Assembly: GCF_002019735.1 (NCBI RefSeq)
Contig: NZ_KV917378.1
Location: 3,002,869-3,066,868 of the forward strand
Direction of reading: 5' to 3'
DNA: 64,000 bases
Source: Salipaludibacillus agaradhaerens
GTDB lineage: Bacteria > Bacillota > Bacilli > Bacillales > Salisediminibacteriaceae
Positions 24,228 through 36,284 of this stretch are shown piece by piece. Position numbers and translations under genes: made by a program. Below the pieces are notes generated by a model. That model did no database searches. It saw only the letters and a list, made by a program, of their open reading frames with translations, and had not been told where the DNA came from. Numbering within the stretch: the stretch's first letter is position 1; each line of letters opens with the position of its first letter.

Positions 24228-25142
24228 ATGGGGAAAAGATTTTTATTTTTTATTATGACAAACATTCTCGTTATGACGACGATCGTCATCGTATGGTCTA
24301 TCATTACGAGGTTTACAGATTTAGGTACCACGTTTGATACAGGTGGTCCAGGTTTAGGAATCGATTACGCGTCATTAATGGTATTTAGCTTGCTTGTAGG
24401 TTTTGCAGGCTCATTTATTTCGTTAGCTATGTCTCGTTGGGTGGCTAAAAAAATGATGGGTGTGAAGGTGCTTGACCCAGACGGATCGTTATCACAGCAC
24501 GAACGAGAGATAGTGGAGAAAGTGCACCGACTGTCTCGTGCAGCTGGCTTAACTCATATGCCAGAGGTAGGTATTTACCATTCTGCTGAAGTGAATGCAT
24601 TTGCTACAGGCCCATCTAAAAAACGGTCATTAGTGGCAGTATCTGCCGGTTTGTTAAACAACTTGGATGACGATGCAGTCGAAGGGGTTATCGCTCATGA
24701 AGTGGCACACGTTGCTAACGGCGATATGGTGACGATGACGTTATTACAAGGGGTTGTTAACACGTTCGTTGTCTTCTTCTCTCGCATTGCCGCAATTATT
24801 GTGTCACGTTTTGTACGATCAGAATTACAATGGATTGTACGGTTTGCAGCTATAATCATCTTCCAAATTCTATTCTCCATTTTAGGCAGTATGGTCGTGA
24901 TGGCCTTCTCACGTTATCGGGAATATCATGCCGATAGAGGTGGCGCCGACCTAGCTGGACGAGATAAAATGGCACATGCTTTAAGGTCATTAAAGGCGCA
25001 CGTTGAACGGGCAACAGTCAATGATCAAAGAGATGATTCTGCTGTACAAACAATGAAAATCAATGGTAAAGGCGGTATGATGAAGCTTTTCTCATCACAC
25101 CCTGATTTAGATGATAGAATTGCACGTCTTGAGCAACGTTAA
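24228..25142 (+). CDS. htpX: Membrane zinc metalloprotease HtpX (M48)
   Basis: A 304-residue integral membrane protease that degrades damaged membrane proteins. Two N-terminal helices (7-27, 47-67) are followed by the HEVAH zinc motif at 157-161, two further helices (about 165-225) and the third ligand region '[15 protein letters not shown]'. The C-terminal '[16 protein letters not shown]' is typical. ATG after GGAAATGGAGGAGACAGT. It directly follows the array of small two-helix membrane proteins. Confidence 0.95.
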   Translation: MGKRFLFFIMTNILVMTTIVIVWSIITRFTDLGTTFDTGGPGLGIDYASLMVFSLLVGFAGSFISLAMSRWVAKKMMGVKVLDPDGSLSQHEREIVEKVHRLSRAAGLTHMPEVGIYHSAEVNAFATGPSKKRSLVAVSAGLLNNLDDDAVEGVIAHEVAHVANGDMVTMTLLQGVVNTFVVFFSRIAAIIVSRFVRSELQWIVRFAAIIIFQILFSILGSMVVMAFSRYREYHADRGGADLAGRDKMAHALRSLKAHVERATVNDQRDDSAVQTMKINGKGGMMKLFSSHPDLDDRIARLEQR

Positions 25143-25179
25143 GATTAACTAGCGAAAGCGTTACGCTCTAAAATAATGA

Positions 25180-25227
25180 AAAAGGGCTGTCCCATAAGCA
25201 AACACTTATGAGGAGAGGCCTTTTTTT
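25180..25227 (+). terminator. Terminator after htpX
   Basis: An interrupted stem (AAAGGGCTGTCCCATAAG with CTTATGAGGAGAGGCC) is followed by TTTTTTT. Confidence 0.75.
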
Positions 25228-25422
25228 AATGGTGTTATGGAAGAAAATGTATTAGAGTCAACGCTGCGTTTTTTCCTAATAATAATGACCACAGAGGCAT
25301 GTTAATCATCGCTTTAAAAAAATTTCAAAATTTAGTCACTTAACCTTAGGACATTACATTGTATAAATTAAAGTCTAATGGTAAAACTGTTGAAATGACA
25401 ATAATAGATAGGAGTGCCCACT

Positions 25423-25527
25423 ATGGATAAAACAGATTCACAAAAAATAGCGAAAGAAATGTTAGAAAATCAAAAGAAAGAAAACGAAAAGGCAAAAGAA
25501 AAGGCCAAAAAAGCGCTGAGTCGATAA
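25423..25527 (+). CDS. 34-residue highly charged peptide
   Basis: The ATG follows GATAGGAGTGCCCACT. The peptide (start MDKTDSQKIAKEML, end AKKALSR) is almost entirely Lys/Glu/Asn/Ala and is predicted to be a single amphipathic helix. It resembles the many small spore or stress peptides of Bacillaceae, but no family is recognised. Confidence 0.5.
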   Translation: MDKTDSQKIAKEMLENQKKENEKAKEKAKKALSR

Positions 25528-25616
25528 GGATACATCATAAATAAGAATGATTAACGCCATATTAACATATGCTTTCATTGTGACGTTCACTTAACTTTAG
25601 TCGTCATGACATCAGG

Positions 25617-25765
25617 TGAAATACTTTTACATGGAAAGCCGCTGAAAAAAGACGAGGCAATGCCCAACAATTGGGGAGAGTTGCGGAATATAAGCGGGGA
25701 AGTGCTGAAAAGAGAAGAGATAATGCTGAAAAAAAGAGGGTTAATGCTTAAAAGAGAGACTACGA
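25617..25765 (+). repeat. Family C repeat array, locus 2
   Basis: Degenerate units of about 20-24 nt with the core GCTGAAAA(A)AG-(A/G)GAG (for example AAGTGCTGAAAAGAGAAG and TAATGCTGAAAAAAAGAGGG). An open frame from 25606 reads through the array as MLKK/MLKR-type repeats and is not treated as a gene. Confidence 0.6.
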
Positions 25766-25807
25766 AAGCCGATTATCTGATTAACCCCCAAGATTACGTT
25801 AAAGTCA

Positions 25808-26857
25808 TTACAAATGGGACTTATGCGAAAATTTGTTTAGTAACTCGCAGCAGATCCATAATAACTCCTGAATAAGGCTCACATTTAGTTTGCCTGATTC
25901 TGTGTCGTAATTAAACTTCTCTCGATTTGAATCATCTAAGTGTAACGATATAATCCACTCGCTGCCATCTTGAAGTGTACGTTTCCATGAGATGCTATTG
26001 TCTAAAATAAGCGGTGATTGGTAGGTTGTGTGAATAGCTTGAACAAAAGTGTTATCGGTGTTTTTAAATGGAATAAACTCTAAGAACTCCGCCTTGTTAA
26101 TGCCATACCCATCGATAAACGAGAGCCCGGTGTCATCAATTTTGTAGAGGGAATAATTAATGCCAAAATTGATATTGTCTAGATTAAATTGATCTTGTAC
26201 GAGCATTGTCAGCTTGTTTTTCAAATTGAACAGAAATGTCATGGCCATATCACTGCGTTCATTAAATAACTTTGCTAATTCTTCACTGGCATTTAATTTC
26301 TCTAATAATTCTTGAATGACAGCCTCATTATCGTCTATAATTTCTTGTTGCATTGCTAGCTCTGTTTCGAGCTCTTCATTATGAGGGGCTTTCATCTCCT
26401 GCATAAGTTCTTTTTTTAATGTGGCGATGAAATCTTTTTCTTTTGCTAATGCAATGAGTGACTTATACTCTTTTTCTCTTCTCTTTTCGTAGACGCGAAT
26501 ATGAAAGAAACGACTACCAATCCGACTCATTTCCTCAAGCAAGCGACTTCTTAGCCAAGCTATAAATAGTCCTACAATAACGATAGTTAGAATGACAAGT
26601 GATGGTAATGGTAAGTCAAAAATAGTTTCTATATTATCCCATAATACTGTCATCATACTGACAGGTAGGAGGGCGAGGAATAACCCTCTCCATGAAAATA
26701 GTTGTTGGAGCAATTGGACGCAATAGTCGATGGCATTTTTAAACAAAAGAGGAAGGACCGTTTTTTCATTCGTTTTCGACGCGTCATGTAAATGGTTAAG
26801 AAGGCTGTTGAGCTCTTTTGAAAATACTCTTAGCTTTCGTTCCACATCTCGTTTCAT
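25808..26857 (-). CDS. Membrane protein with coiled coil and GAF-like C-terminal domain
   Basis: 349 residues. A cytoplasmic N-terminus with amphipathic helices (1-55) is followed by two membrane helices (about 58-72 and 85-105). A long coiled coil comes next (about 125-205; 'ELETELAMQQEIIDDNEAVIQELLEKL'). The C-terminal alpha/beta domain (210-349) has the size and pattern of a GAF-like sensor. The combination suggests a membrane-attached sensor or scaffold. No catalytic motif is visible and I do not know the family. ATG after GAAAGGAGTCCGC. Confidence 0.5.
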   Translation of the reverse strand: MKRDVERKLRVFSKELNSLLNHLHDASKTNEKTVLPLLFKNAIDYCVQLLQQLFSWRGLFLALLPVSMMTVLWDNIETIFDLPLPSLVILTIVIVGLFIAWLRSRLLEEMSRIGSRFFHIRVYEKRREKEYKSLIALAKEKDFIATLKKELMQEMKAPHNEELETELAMQQEIIDDNEAVIQELLEKLNASEELAKLFNERSDMAMTFLFNLKNKLTMLVQDQFNLDNINFGINYSLYKIDDTGLSFIDGYGINKAEFLEFIPFKNTDNTFVQAIHTTYQSPLILDNSISWKRTLQDGSEWIISLHLDDSNREKFNYDTESGKLNVSLIQELLWICCELLNKFSHKSHL

Positions 26858-27282
26858 GCGGACTCCTTTCTCATGCCGTGTTCGACCACCATACTAAAAT
26901 ATGAGACAAGAAAGAGGGAATAAATGTTCCTCTTTATTCATGCATATGCACTCATACAGTGTTTCATATCTTTTTCCAGAAAATTTTTATAATGGTATTT
27001 TCATGTACATATGAAACTTGCATATTAGATTATATGTACATAAAGTTACGATATCCATCAAAATGTCATCATTCTTTAAGAAAATTGACAGAGAAGGATG
27101 TTTTTTACGGCAAATTGGTATAGACAACTGATTCACTACGTGGTATTTTAACGAAATAAGGTCGTTATAACTTCTTTTTTAGTTGAAAGAAAAATGTGAG
27201 CTCTTACAATTAGAGTATGATCAAGCCCACAAAGTGTGACCGACATGCTACAAGTCATGGTTGACGTTAAGGAGGACATATT
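26858..27282. other. Intergenic, divergent promoters, no gene seen
   Basis: 425 nt between divergent genes. AT-rich, with no credible frame. The AAGGAGGACATATT ribosome-binding site of the SIS gene closes it. Confidence 0.4.
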
Positions 27283-28014
27283 ATGCATCGCGACTATATT
27301 GACGAAATGATTCACAGATTAGAGAACTTGAAGAACAAACAAGGAAGGTCATTAAAAAATGTAGGAAGAAAGCTGGCAGAAAGGGTCGAAAACGGAGGAA
27401 TTGTGCATTTATTTGGAGCAGGTCATTCCCATATGTTAGCGGAAGAAGTGTTTTACCGAGCCGGTGGTCTCGTACCGGTGAATCCCATTTTGGAGGAAAG
27501 CTTAATGCTTCATGAAGGTGCTGTACGGTCTTCCATGCTAGAAAAAAAAGCGGGCTATGCAGCCACATTTTTGAGCGATACGTCGATTCAGCCAGAAGAT
27601 GCCGTCATTGTTATTTCCACATCAGGGAGAAATCCCGTTCCTATTGATGTGGCACTGTATGCTAAACAAGTTGGCTGTTATGTGGTGGCAATAACGTCCA
27701 CAGCTTACAAGTCACACGTTTCTTCTCGACATGAGAGCGGACAGCACTTATGTGAGATAGTAGAAGATGTGTTACATAATTTGAGCCCAGTAGGAGATAC
27801 GACATTAACACACGATCGCGTCAATGTGCCTTTTGCTTCTGGTTCTACAGTGATTGGTGCAGCCATTATTAATAGTGTGTTTGCAGAGGCAATTGTTCAT
27901 CTTGCTGAGAAAGGAATAGAACCTCCCGTTTTTTTAAGTGGTAATATTGATCATGCAGAAGAACATAATCAGTCACTGATTAATAAGTATCAAAAACGAA
28001 TTCCACTACTTTAG
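27283..28014 (+). CDS. SIS-domain protein (UPF0309 type)
   Basis: A 243-residue sugar-isomerase-fold protein. It shows 'GIVHLFGAGHSHMLAEEVFYRAGG' (phosphosugar-binding glycine loop) and 'DAVIVISTSGRNPVPIDVALYAK', the classic SIS Ser-Gly motif. UPF0309 proteins probably bind or isomerise N-acetylhexosamine phosphates. It precedes an RpiR-type regulator and the maltose genes, so a link to sugar metabolism is plausible. The ATG follows a strong AAGGAGGACAT. Confidence 0.85.
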   Translation: MHRDYIDEMIHRLENLKNKQGRSLKNVGRKLAERVENGGIVHLFGAGHSHMLAEEVFYRAGGLVPVNPILEESLMLHEGAVRSSMLEKKAGYAATFLSDTSIQPEDAVIVISTSGRNPVPIDVALYAKQVGCYVVAITSTAYKSHVSSRHESGQHLCEIVEDVLHNLSPVGDTTLTHDRVNVPFASGSTVIGAAIINSVFAEAIVHLAEKGIEPPVFLSGNIDHAEEHNQSLINKYQKRIPLL

Positions 28015-28081
28015 CTCGCCTTAGCGCTATGTGTGAAAATTATTATTGGAAGTGAGTAGAAGCATTTTTGTTTTGTGACTA

Positions 28082-28230
28082 TTTATCCCACTCTTAAGGA
28101 GCAGTAATCCCCCTCAAAACTTAAGAAGATCGAAACGTTAAGGTGGGGGATAAACTGCCTCTAAAGGTCCGATAAGTTAAACTAACAATCAGCGGAGGGA
28201 AACCCCCACTGATTGAAGGTTTGTTTTATC
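28082..28230 (+). repeat. Family A repeat, copy 3, with an adjoining partial
   Basis: 28161-28230 carries the hairpin arms CAATCAGCGGAGGG and CCCCCACTGATTGAAGG plus the TTTGTTTTAT end. Just upstream, 28082-28105 (TTTATCCCACTCTTAAGG) matches 29523-29546 on the other side of the regulator gene. Confidence 0.65.
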
Positions 28231-28393
28231 CTCTACTCATACTAAAATATAACTGAACTACGTTAAAAATGGCCCCTTCCCTTCGAAGTAGTAAACAGTA
28301 ATGATTCGTGAAGGACATCTTCGAAAACATCAGCATTTTAATCCAGAGAGAATGCTATAATAGAGGGAGACGATAGAAGGATGGGGGAACGGT

Positions 28394-29158
28394 ATGAGGC
28401 TTGAGGAAGTGGTTAACAGGCATTATCATCAGCTTAATGATAATGATATGTATATTTTAAAATATATTTTAAATCATGCGCAGACGTGTTATCAGTTAAG
28501 CATTAATGAGTTGGCGAGAGCATGTAATGTCTCTAAATCTTCAGTGCTTCGTTTTACACAAAAATTAGGTTTTTCTGGTTATAGTGAGTTCAAGGTTTTT
28601 CTAAAGTGGGATAATCGGCGGGAAAAGACGGACTCACACTATATAGAGCCGCTGTATACGGATATTGATGCTACATTAAATGATTTATCTGATAAGTCAT
28701 TTGATGCGATTAGCGAATTGCTTTACCAAGCTAGAACCATTTTCGTGTACGGTTCAGGGGTGGCACAAACGAATTGTGCGTTGGAGTTGCAGCGGCAGTT
28801 TGCTAATGCTCAGCGTCATCTTGTGGTGATTCATGACCAAACGGAGTTCGAGATTATCCAACAAAGCATGACACCTGAAGATGTGATCATTATTATTTCA
28901 CTGTCAGGTGATACGCCAGCGCTCATACCCCAAGCAGAATGGCTAGCAGCGAAAGGCGTGCCGATCATATCGGTAACCAATCTGAAAAACAATAAAATTG
29001 CCCAAATGGCTACACATCATCTGTATGCAACAAGTACATTTACGTCAGTGACAGCCTACCGAGATATTATCTCATTTGTCCCTTTCTCCATTGTTCTTGA
29101 ACACATGTTTCGTCATTATTTAACGTATGAAGAAAAAAGGGATCATCCTGATCAGTAG
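28394..29158 (+). CDS. RpiR-family regulator, probable maltose-operon activator
   Basis: The N-terminal HTH_6 domain (about 1-78; 'LARACNVSKSSVLRFTQKLGFSGYSEFK') is followed by a SIS domain (about 105-230; 'IFVYGSGVAQTN', 'DVIIIISLSGDTPALIP'). The length of 254 and the position next to malA/malP resemble Bacillus MalR (GlvR), an activator of the maltose PTS operon that senses a sugar phosphate. It is convergent with malA rather than in its operon. ATG/GTG region after GAAGGATGGGGGAACG. Confidence 0.78.
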   Translation: MRLEEVVNRHYHQLNDNDMYILKYILNHAQTCYQLSINELARACNVSKSSVLRFTQKLGFSGYSEFKVFLKWDNRREKTDSHYIEPLYTDIDATLNDLSDKSFDAISELLYQARTIFVYGSGVAQTNCALELQRQFANAQRHLVVIHDQTEFEIIQQSMTPEDVIIIISLSGDTPALIPQAEWLAAKGVPIISVTNLKNNKIAQMATHHLYATSTFTSVTAYRDIISFVPFSIVLEHMFRHYLTYEEKRDHPDQ

Positions 29159-29522
29159 TCACATTGTGGGGATAGCAGGTTTACCACGTCCCATGTCACT
29201 GAATAAGCGCCTCGATTCAAGACAGCTATGGCAGCTGATTGTTACTTTCAAAGTGAACGTCCTTTCCCTTACAAATGGAAGATGAGTGTTTAGTCATTCT
29301 GATTAATGTTACGATGTGGCATATTATACTAACTCAGCACATCACTTAATGATTAAGTGGTGTTCTTTTTGTTGTTTGATAACCTCATTTTTCAGGTGAG
29401 TAGACGACTACATTCATTATTTGAGTGGACGTCGACAAAAACCGCTGTTCTGGTAAATGGGATTATTTGTATTGAAAAAGATAAGCAGATATTGACTGCT
29501 CTCCTCCCGTTCTTTTTCCACC
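29159..29522. other. Intergenic, no gene seen
   Basis: AT-rich spacer after the regulator. The only open frame (29357-29548) runs into a repeat and lacks a ribosome-binding site. No clear terminator seen. Confidence 0.35.
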
Positions 29523-29576
29523 TTTATCCCAGTCTTAAGGGGCAGTAAAACCCCCACTGATTGAAGTTTAGCTTTA
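29523..29576 (+). repeat. Family A repeat, copy 4 (right end only)
   Basis: TTTATCCCAGTCTTAAGG, then a GGGGCAG/CCCCCAC arm pair, followed by ACTGATTGAAG and TTTAGCTTTAT. Confidence 0.55.
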
Positions 29577-29690
29577 TGTGGCGTGATAAGGGCCTAGAAA
29601 GGAAGACAGTATGAGAAAAGAGTTTAATGAGTGTCTTGATGTTCGTGGGAATGCCTCTTATCCACCGTATTTATAACTTTAACGACAGCA

Positions 29691-30080
29691 AAAAAGGCTG
29701 GGACAAATCTAGCTAAGAAGTAATTGTAGAAAGGGTCGGATCATCAAAATAAGATGTTTGGTTATAATATTTAAACATAAGGACACCCCCGGTAAGTTAT
29801 TATGTGGTTACTTTAATTTTACCGGAAGGTGTCCTTTAGATTTCAACAAATTAGATGATTGTAGCGAAAGGGGAGAGACGCCCTCGGGAAAAGCATTCGG
29901 CGAAGATCCCGCAGGGCGGTTTTCCCGAGGAAGCTGAGGCAATGCCCGAGGCAAGCGAGCATCCTGTAGCGGAAATCAACAACAAAGTTTAGCAGAGTAT
30001 AAAAAGGAAAGAGAGACACCCACCCAATTTATTGGGATGAGTGCCTCTCTATTTTTTATTTACCGGGTTTGGTTCCAGCC
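29691..30080. mobile_element. MITE-like or decayed element with terminal inverted repeats
   Basis: The left end AGGCTGGGACAAATCT (29694-29709) and right end GGGTTTGGTTCCAGCC (30065-30080) are imperfect inverted repeats. Inside are a hairpin with arms AAGGACACC/GGTGTCCTT (29779-29836), supported by CGGTAA/TTACCG, and a GC-rich block (29862-29989; CCTCGGGAAAA with TTTTCCCGAGG, ending TAGCGGAAATCAAC). The block is like an interspersed repeat I know from many Bacillaceae. No transposase frame is present. Confidence 0.5.
30010..30058 (-). terminator. Bidirectional terminator beyond malA
   Basis: Stem AGAGAGACAC-CCA with TGAGTGCCTCTCT around CCCAAT/ATTGGG. T-rich on both sides. Confidence 0.65.
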
Positions 30081-30099
30081 CGTTAGTCTTTATGTCTGA

Positions 30100-33053
<2,954 letters not shown>

Positions 33054-33106
33054 GGAAAAAACACCACCTTTTCTTTTTAGTTGTTAAGACGATTTAATTG
33101 TATATT

Positions 33107-33122
33107 TGAAAACGCTTTATCA
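33107..33122 (-). promoter_or_regulatory. Imperfect cre-like site upstream of malP
   Basis: On the minus strand TGATAAAGCGTTTTCA fits the CcpA cre pattern over its last 12 positions (NAARCGNWWWCA). It lies about 55 nt ahead of malP, with a TATACAAT -10-like element just downstream. Confidence 0.45.
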
Positions 33123-33237
33123 CAATGGCATCAAAGGAAAGAGGGAGTTAAAAGCTAATTCGGGGTATTTTCCCACATGCCGGGAATTTTCCCAGAGGTA
33201 GTGATATGATCATATAAGAGTGAAAGGAGACGTTAGA

Positions 33238-33744
33238 ATGATAGAAACTAAAAGGCTCTTGATACGGCCGTTCGTAAGTGATGACTTGCCAGCTTTATAT
33301 GCTATCTTATCAGATAAAGAGACAATGACCTACTACCCGAGACCTTTTAATGTTGACGAAACACGAAGCTGGATAGAACGGAATCAACAAAGATATGTGG
33401 ATGACGGGTTCGGATTATGGGCTGTGGTATTAAAGAGAACGAACGAGGTAATTGGAGACTGTGGTCTCGTATTACAAAACGTTGATGGCACTAAAGAAGT
33501 GGAGATCGGCTACCATATATCCAAGCATTATTGGGGGGAAGGCTACGCTACGGAAGCGGCAACAGCATGTCAACACTATGGGTTTTCGACTTTCAAATTG
33601 TCTAAGCTCATTAGTATCATCGATCCAGCAAACAGTCCTTCTGTTCGGGTAGCTGAAAAGACAGGCCTTACATTTGAAAAAGAAGCGTATGTGTTTCATA
33701 AATGGCATCATATTTACGCTATTCAACATCAAGGTCCTATGTGA
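33238..33744 (+). CDS. GNAT N-acetyltransferase (RimJ/RimL type)
   Basis: 168 residues of the acetyl-CoA-dependent GNAT fold: 'METKRLLIRPF'-like start, 'FGLWAVVLKRTNEVIGDCGL', the acetyl-CoA loop 'WGEGYATEAATAC' and 'NSPSVRVAEKTGLTFE'. The acceptor (ribosomal protein, small amine or antibiotic) is unknown. I choose the ATG at 33238 because GAAAGGAGACGTTAGA precedes it. Confidence 0.85.
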   Translation: MIETKRLLIRPFVSDDLPALYAILSDKETMTYYPRPFNVDETRSWIERNQQRYVDDGFGLWAVVLKRTNEVIGDCGLVLQNVDGTKEVEIGYHISKHYWGEGYATEAATACQHYGFSTFKLSKLISIIDPANSPSVRVAEKTGLTFEKEAYVFHKWHHIYAIQHQGPM

Positions 33745-33936
33745 TAGAAGTGAGAAGGCTGAGCTAAGATTGGATAGAGGATATGTCTAGGGAAAGGCGC
33801 TCGTTTCTAGCGGAAGTTTATTATATTAGTCGTTGGTTCACTAAACTAGGAATGTTCTAAAGAATCCAGTGAAAAAACTATATCCTTATTGGATAAAATC
33901 TCAACAATCTTTTAAAATAGGGTGTGACGACACTTT

Positions 33937-34116
33937 ATGAGAATGTTAAAAATAGTCTTAGTTTTAATTGCCTTATCAGTTCTTACAACGAGTGTCTATT
34001 CGTTCTTATCAGAGCGACCTGTACCTTTTTGGGTATTTCCTTTAGTAGGGGTGATGTTAAATCGTCCTAATTATCATCTCATTAAAATCAAAAACGTCAA
34101 AACCATAGTTTTTTAA
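33937..34116 (+). CDS. 59-residue membrane peptide
   Basis: A frame of 59 codons has an N-terminal helix (MLKIVLVLIALSVLTTSVY), a second hydrophobic stretch (PFWVFPLVGVML) and a basic tail. The ribosome-binding site is weak (GGTGTGAC), but a good terminator begins at its stop codon, which supports a real transcript. Family not recognised. Confidence 0.45.
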   Translation: MRMLKIVLVLIALSVLTTSVYSFLSERPVPFWVFPLVGVMLNRPNYHLIKIKNVKTIVF

Positions 34117-34153
34117 ACGGCTTTTAGCAAAATGTCTAAAAGTCGTTTCTTTT
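34115..34153 (+). terminator. Terminator after the 59-residue ORF
   Basis: Stem AAACGGCTTTTAG (34115-34127) with CTAAAAGTCGTTT (34136-34148), then CTTTTG. Confidence 0.7.
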
Positions 34154-34498
34154 GTATATCGTGTTTAGCATTCTAGACTTTTGGAATGGCAATTTCTTTT
34201 AATGTAAGAAACTTCTAAAATAGTTGTAGACAGGCTGTTTATTTATAGTATCAAGAACACGTGACTAGCGCTCTGTTGTACACGTTAAGAGAGAAGCTAG
34301 TTTTAATGGTTGTCAGATAAATAACATGTTTGTATTTGTCCTTCATGGCAGTCGTTTAGGGAAAGTTATTAACATGAGGATACCCCGTGTTTTGTTGAAC
34401 AATTAGTCTAACCGAGAGGATATAAGCCCCATAGACAAGAATCGAGAGCTAATAACCGTTAGCTTTTAATAAGGCCTTTATGAGGCTAAAAGCGACGT

Positions 34499-34577
34499 TT
34501 GACTTTCTTTTTGACTATGTTAGTATGAACGTGTTCTTTAAATGAACATGTTCATTAAATGATCTTGTTCATAAAAC
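34499..34577 (+). promoter_or_regulatory. BCCT-gene promoter with three tandem 17-bp operator units
   Basis: A -35 TTGACT (34499-34504) and -10 TAGTAT (34521-34526) with 16-nt spacing are followed by three units of 17 bp: GAACGTGTTCTTTAAAT, GAACATGTTCATTAAAT and GATCTTGTTCATAAAAC. The middle unit has the perfect palindrome TGAACATGTTCA. This is a typical TetR-type operator; the TetR gene two genes away is the obvious candidate. Confidence 0.6.
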
Positions 34578-34600
34578 TTTATGGGAGGTATGTGAACTAC

Positions 34601-36121
34601 ATGACTTATTCAAAGGTTGAAAAGTCCATTTTTTGGCCCTCATTATTATTAATCTTAGGTGTCACGGTGCTGCTCGTTATTTTCAGACAAGATGCTGGGC
34701 CTACCTTAGAATCATGGCTTGAGCAAATTACGTATCGTTTAGATTGGGCGTTCGAACTTTTAACAATTGGTTTATTCATTATTTTATTATGGTTGATGTT
34801 AGGAAAGTACAGCCGAGTTAAGCTTGGTGGTGTGGATGATCAGCCGGAGTTTTCCAGGTTCAGCTGGGGAGGTATGTTGTTCTCTGCAAGTATGGGAACG
34901 AGTATTATGTTCTGGTCCATTGTTGAACCACTCTATTACTACACGTGGCCGCCATTTGGTTTGGAAGCAGAATCACATGCAGCTGCGGAGTATGCAGTCA
35001 GTTATGGATTATTTCATTGGGGGATTTCAGCATGGGCGCTATATGCTCTACCAGCTGTCGTGATGGCTTATAGCTTTTATGTGCTAAAAAATCCGTCATT
35101 AAAAATTAGTTCTGCCTGCCGAGGTGTGCTTGGAAAACATGCAGATGGCTTTGTTGGAAAAGCCATTGATGTTCTCGTTATTTGGAGTATGATAGGCGGT
35201 TTAGGGACATCGCTAGGTCTAGGTGTGCCAATGGTGTCTGCTGTACTCGGAAATTTAGTAGGGGTTGAACCCTCATTAACGTTGAATATTGTGATTATTA
35301 TCATTTGGACGTTTATTTTTAGTACGAGTGCTTATTTCGGGCTTTATAAAGGGATTCGTAAATTAAGCGATTTGAATATTTATATGGCGCTTGGATTAGC
35401 TGTTTTTGTCATTATTGCAGGTCCGACGCTCTTTATCCTATCTTATTTTACGAATAGTCTCGGTGTCATGCTCGATAACTTTTTGTTGATGAGTTTGTAT
35501 ACAGATCCGATTAATCAAAGCGGATTTCCACAATCGTGGACGGTCTTCTATTGGGCTTGGTTTGCGGCAACGGCTCCGTTCATAGGGATTTTCGTTGCAA
35601 GGATTTCAAAGGGAAGAACAATACGGGAGCTTGTATTTAATGTTCTCTTATGGGGATCGTTAGGCAGCTGGTTGTACTTCGGTGTTTTCGGTGGCTATGC
35701 AATGGATTTACAGCTATCAGGTACGTTAGATTTAATAGGCATCCAAGCAGAATCAGGTGACCCGTCCGTCATTGTTGCCGTGTTAAATTCCTTACCAATG
35801 CCAGTACTCGTGTCTGCTTTCTTTGTAATTCTCGGCTTTATATTTTTAGCTACGTCGCTTGACTCTGCCAGTTATGTCATTGCAAGTGTGGCCACTGAAG
35901 AGTTGGGGCCTGAGTCACAGCCAGCACGCTGGCATCGTCTTATGTGGGGGATTCTGTTATCGGCTTTAGCCATTAGTCTTACGATGACGGGCGGATTAAA
36001 TGTGGTTCAAACATCCTCTGTGCTCGTGGCGATACCTGTCCTACTTATGTATATTCTTATGACTGTCTCCTTGATAAAATGGTTAAAGAAGAATGAAGAT
36101 AAACACGTTTATCACAGATAA
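34601..36121 (+). CDS. BCCT-family quaternary-amine transporter
   Basis: A betaine/carnitine/choline transporter with 12 helices: 'GGMLFSASMGTSIMFWSIVEPLYYYTWPP', 'SYGLFHWGISAWALYALPAV' and the family motif 'FYWAWFAATAPFIGIFVARIS'. The glycine motif reads ASMGTS rather than the GMGIG of Na+-coupled BetP, so coupling may differ. I choose ATG 34601 (MTYSKVEKS); GTG 34592 is the alternative, and GGGAGG at 34583 is 12 nt or 3 nt away. The next two genes are TetR and CocE, suggesting a unit for a choline- or carnitine-like ester. Confidence 0.85.
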   Translation: MTYSKVEKSIFWPSLLLILGVTVLLVIFRQDAGPTLESWLEQITYRLDWAFELLTIGLFIILLWLMLGKYSRVKLGGVDDQPEFSRFSWGGMLFSASMGTSIMFWSIVEPLYYYTWPPFGLEAESHAAAEYAVSYGLFHWGISAWALYALPAVVMAYSFYVLKNPSLKISSACRGVLGKHADGFVGKAIDVLVIWSMIGGLGTSLGLGVPMVSAVLGNLVGVEPSLTLNIVIIIIWTFIFSTSAYFGLYKGIRKLSDLNIYMALGLAVFVIIAGPTLFILSYFTNSLGVMLDNFLLMSLYTDPINQSGFPQSWTVFYWAWFAATAPFIGIFVARISKGRTIRELVFNVLLWGSLGSWLYFGVFGGYAMDLQLSGTLDLIGIQAESGDPSVIVAVLNSLPMPVLVSAFFVILGFIFLATSLDSASYVIASVATEELGPESQPARWHRLMWGILLSALAISLTMTGGLNVVQTSSVLVAIPVLLMYILMTVSLIKWLKKNEDKHVYHR

Positions 36122-36252
36122 CTGTCCGTAAACCCCTCTGGTTCAAAATAGAGCGGAGAGTGGGAGGTAACGGCCGGTAATGTCCTGATTCACTAAACTA
36201 CCAATCAATGGAGAAGAGAGAAAACGCCCACTGATTGAAGGTTCGTTCGATG
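36116..36252 (+). repeat. Family A interspersed repeat, copy 5
   Basis: A near-complete copy: ATAACTGTCCGTAAA, CAAAATAGAG, GGGAGGTAACGGCCGGTAAT, GTCCTGATTCACTAAACTAC, CAATCAATGGAG and CGCCCACTGATTGAAGG. It starts within the last codons of the BCCT gene. Confidence 0.75.
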
Positions 36253-36284
36253 TTAAGGGCGGGAAGTAGGGAGGCCAGACGAAA

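Noticed and set aside
25606-25875. 89-codon frame with MLKK/MLKR repeats
   Set aside because: It is a translation of the family C array and overlaps the 3' end of the convergent membrane gene.
29357-29548. 63-codon frame after the RpiR-type regulator
   Set aside because: No ribosome-binding site, and its end lies in a family A fragment.
29691-30080. Complete insertion sequence
   Set aside because: No transposase reading frame is present; only inverted ends and hairpins.
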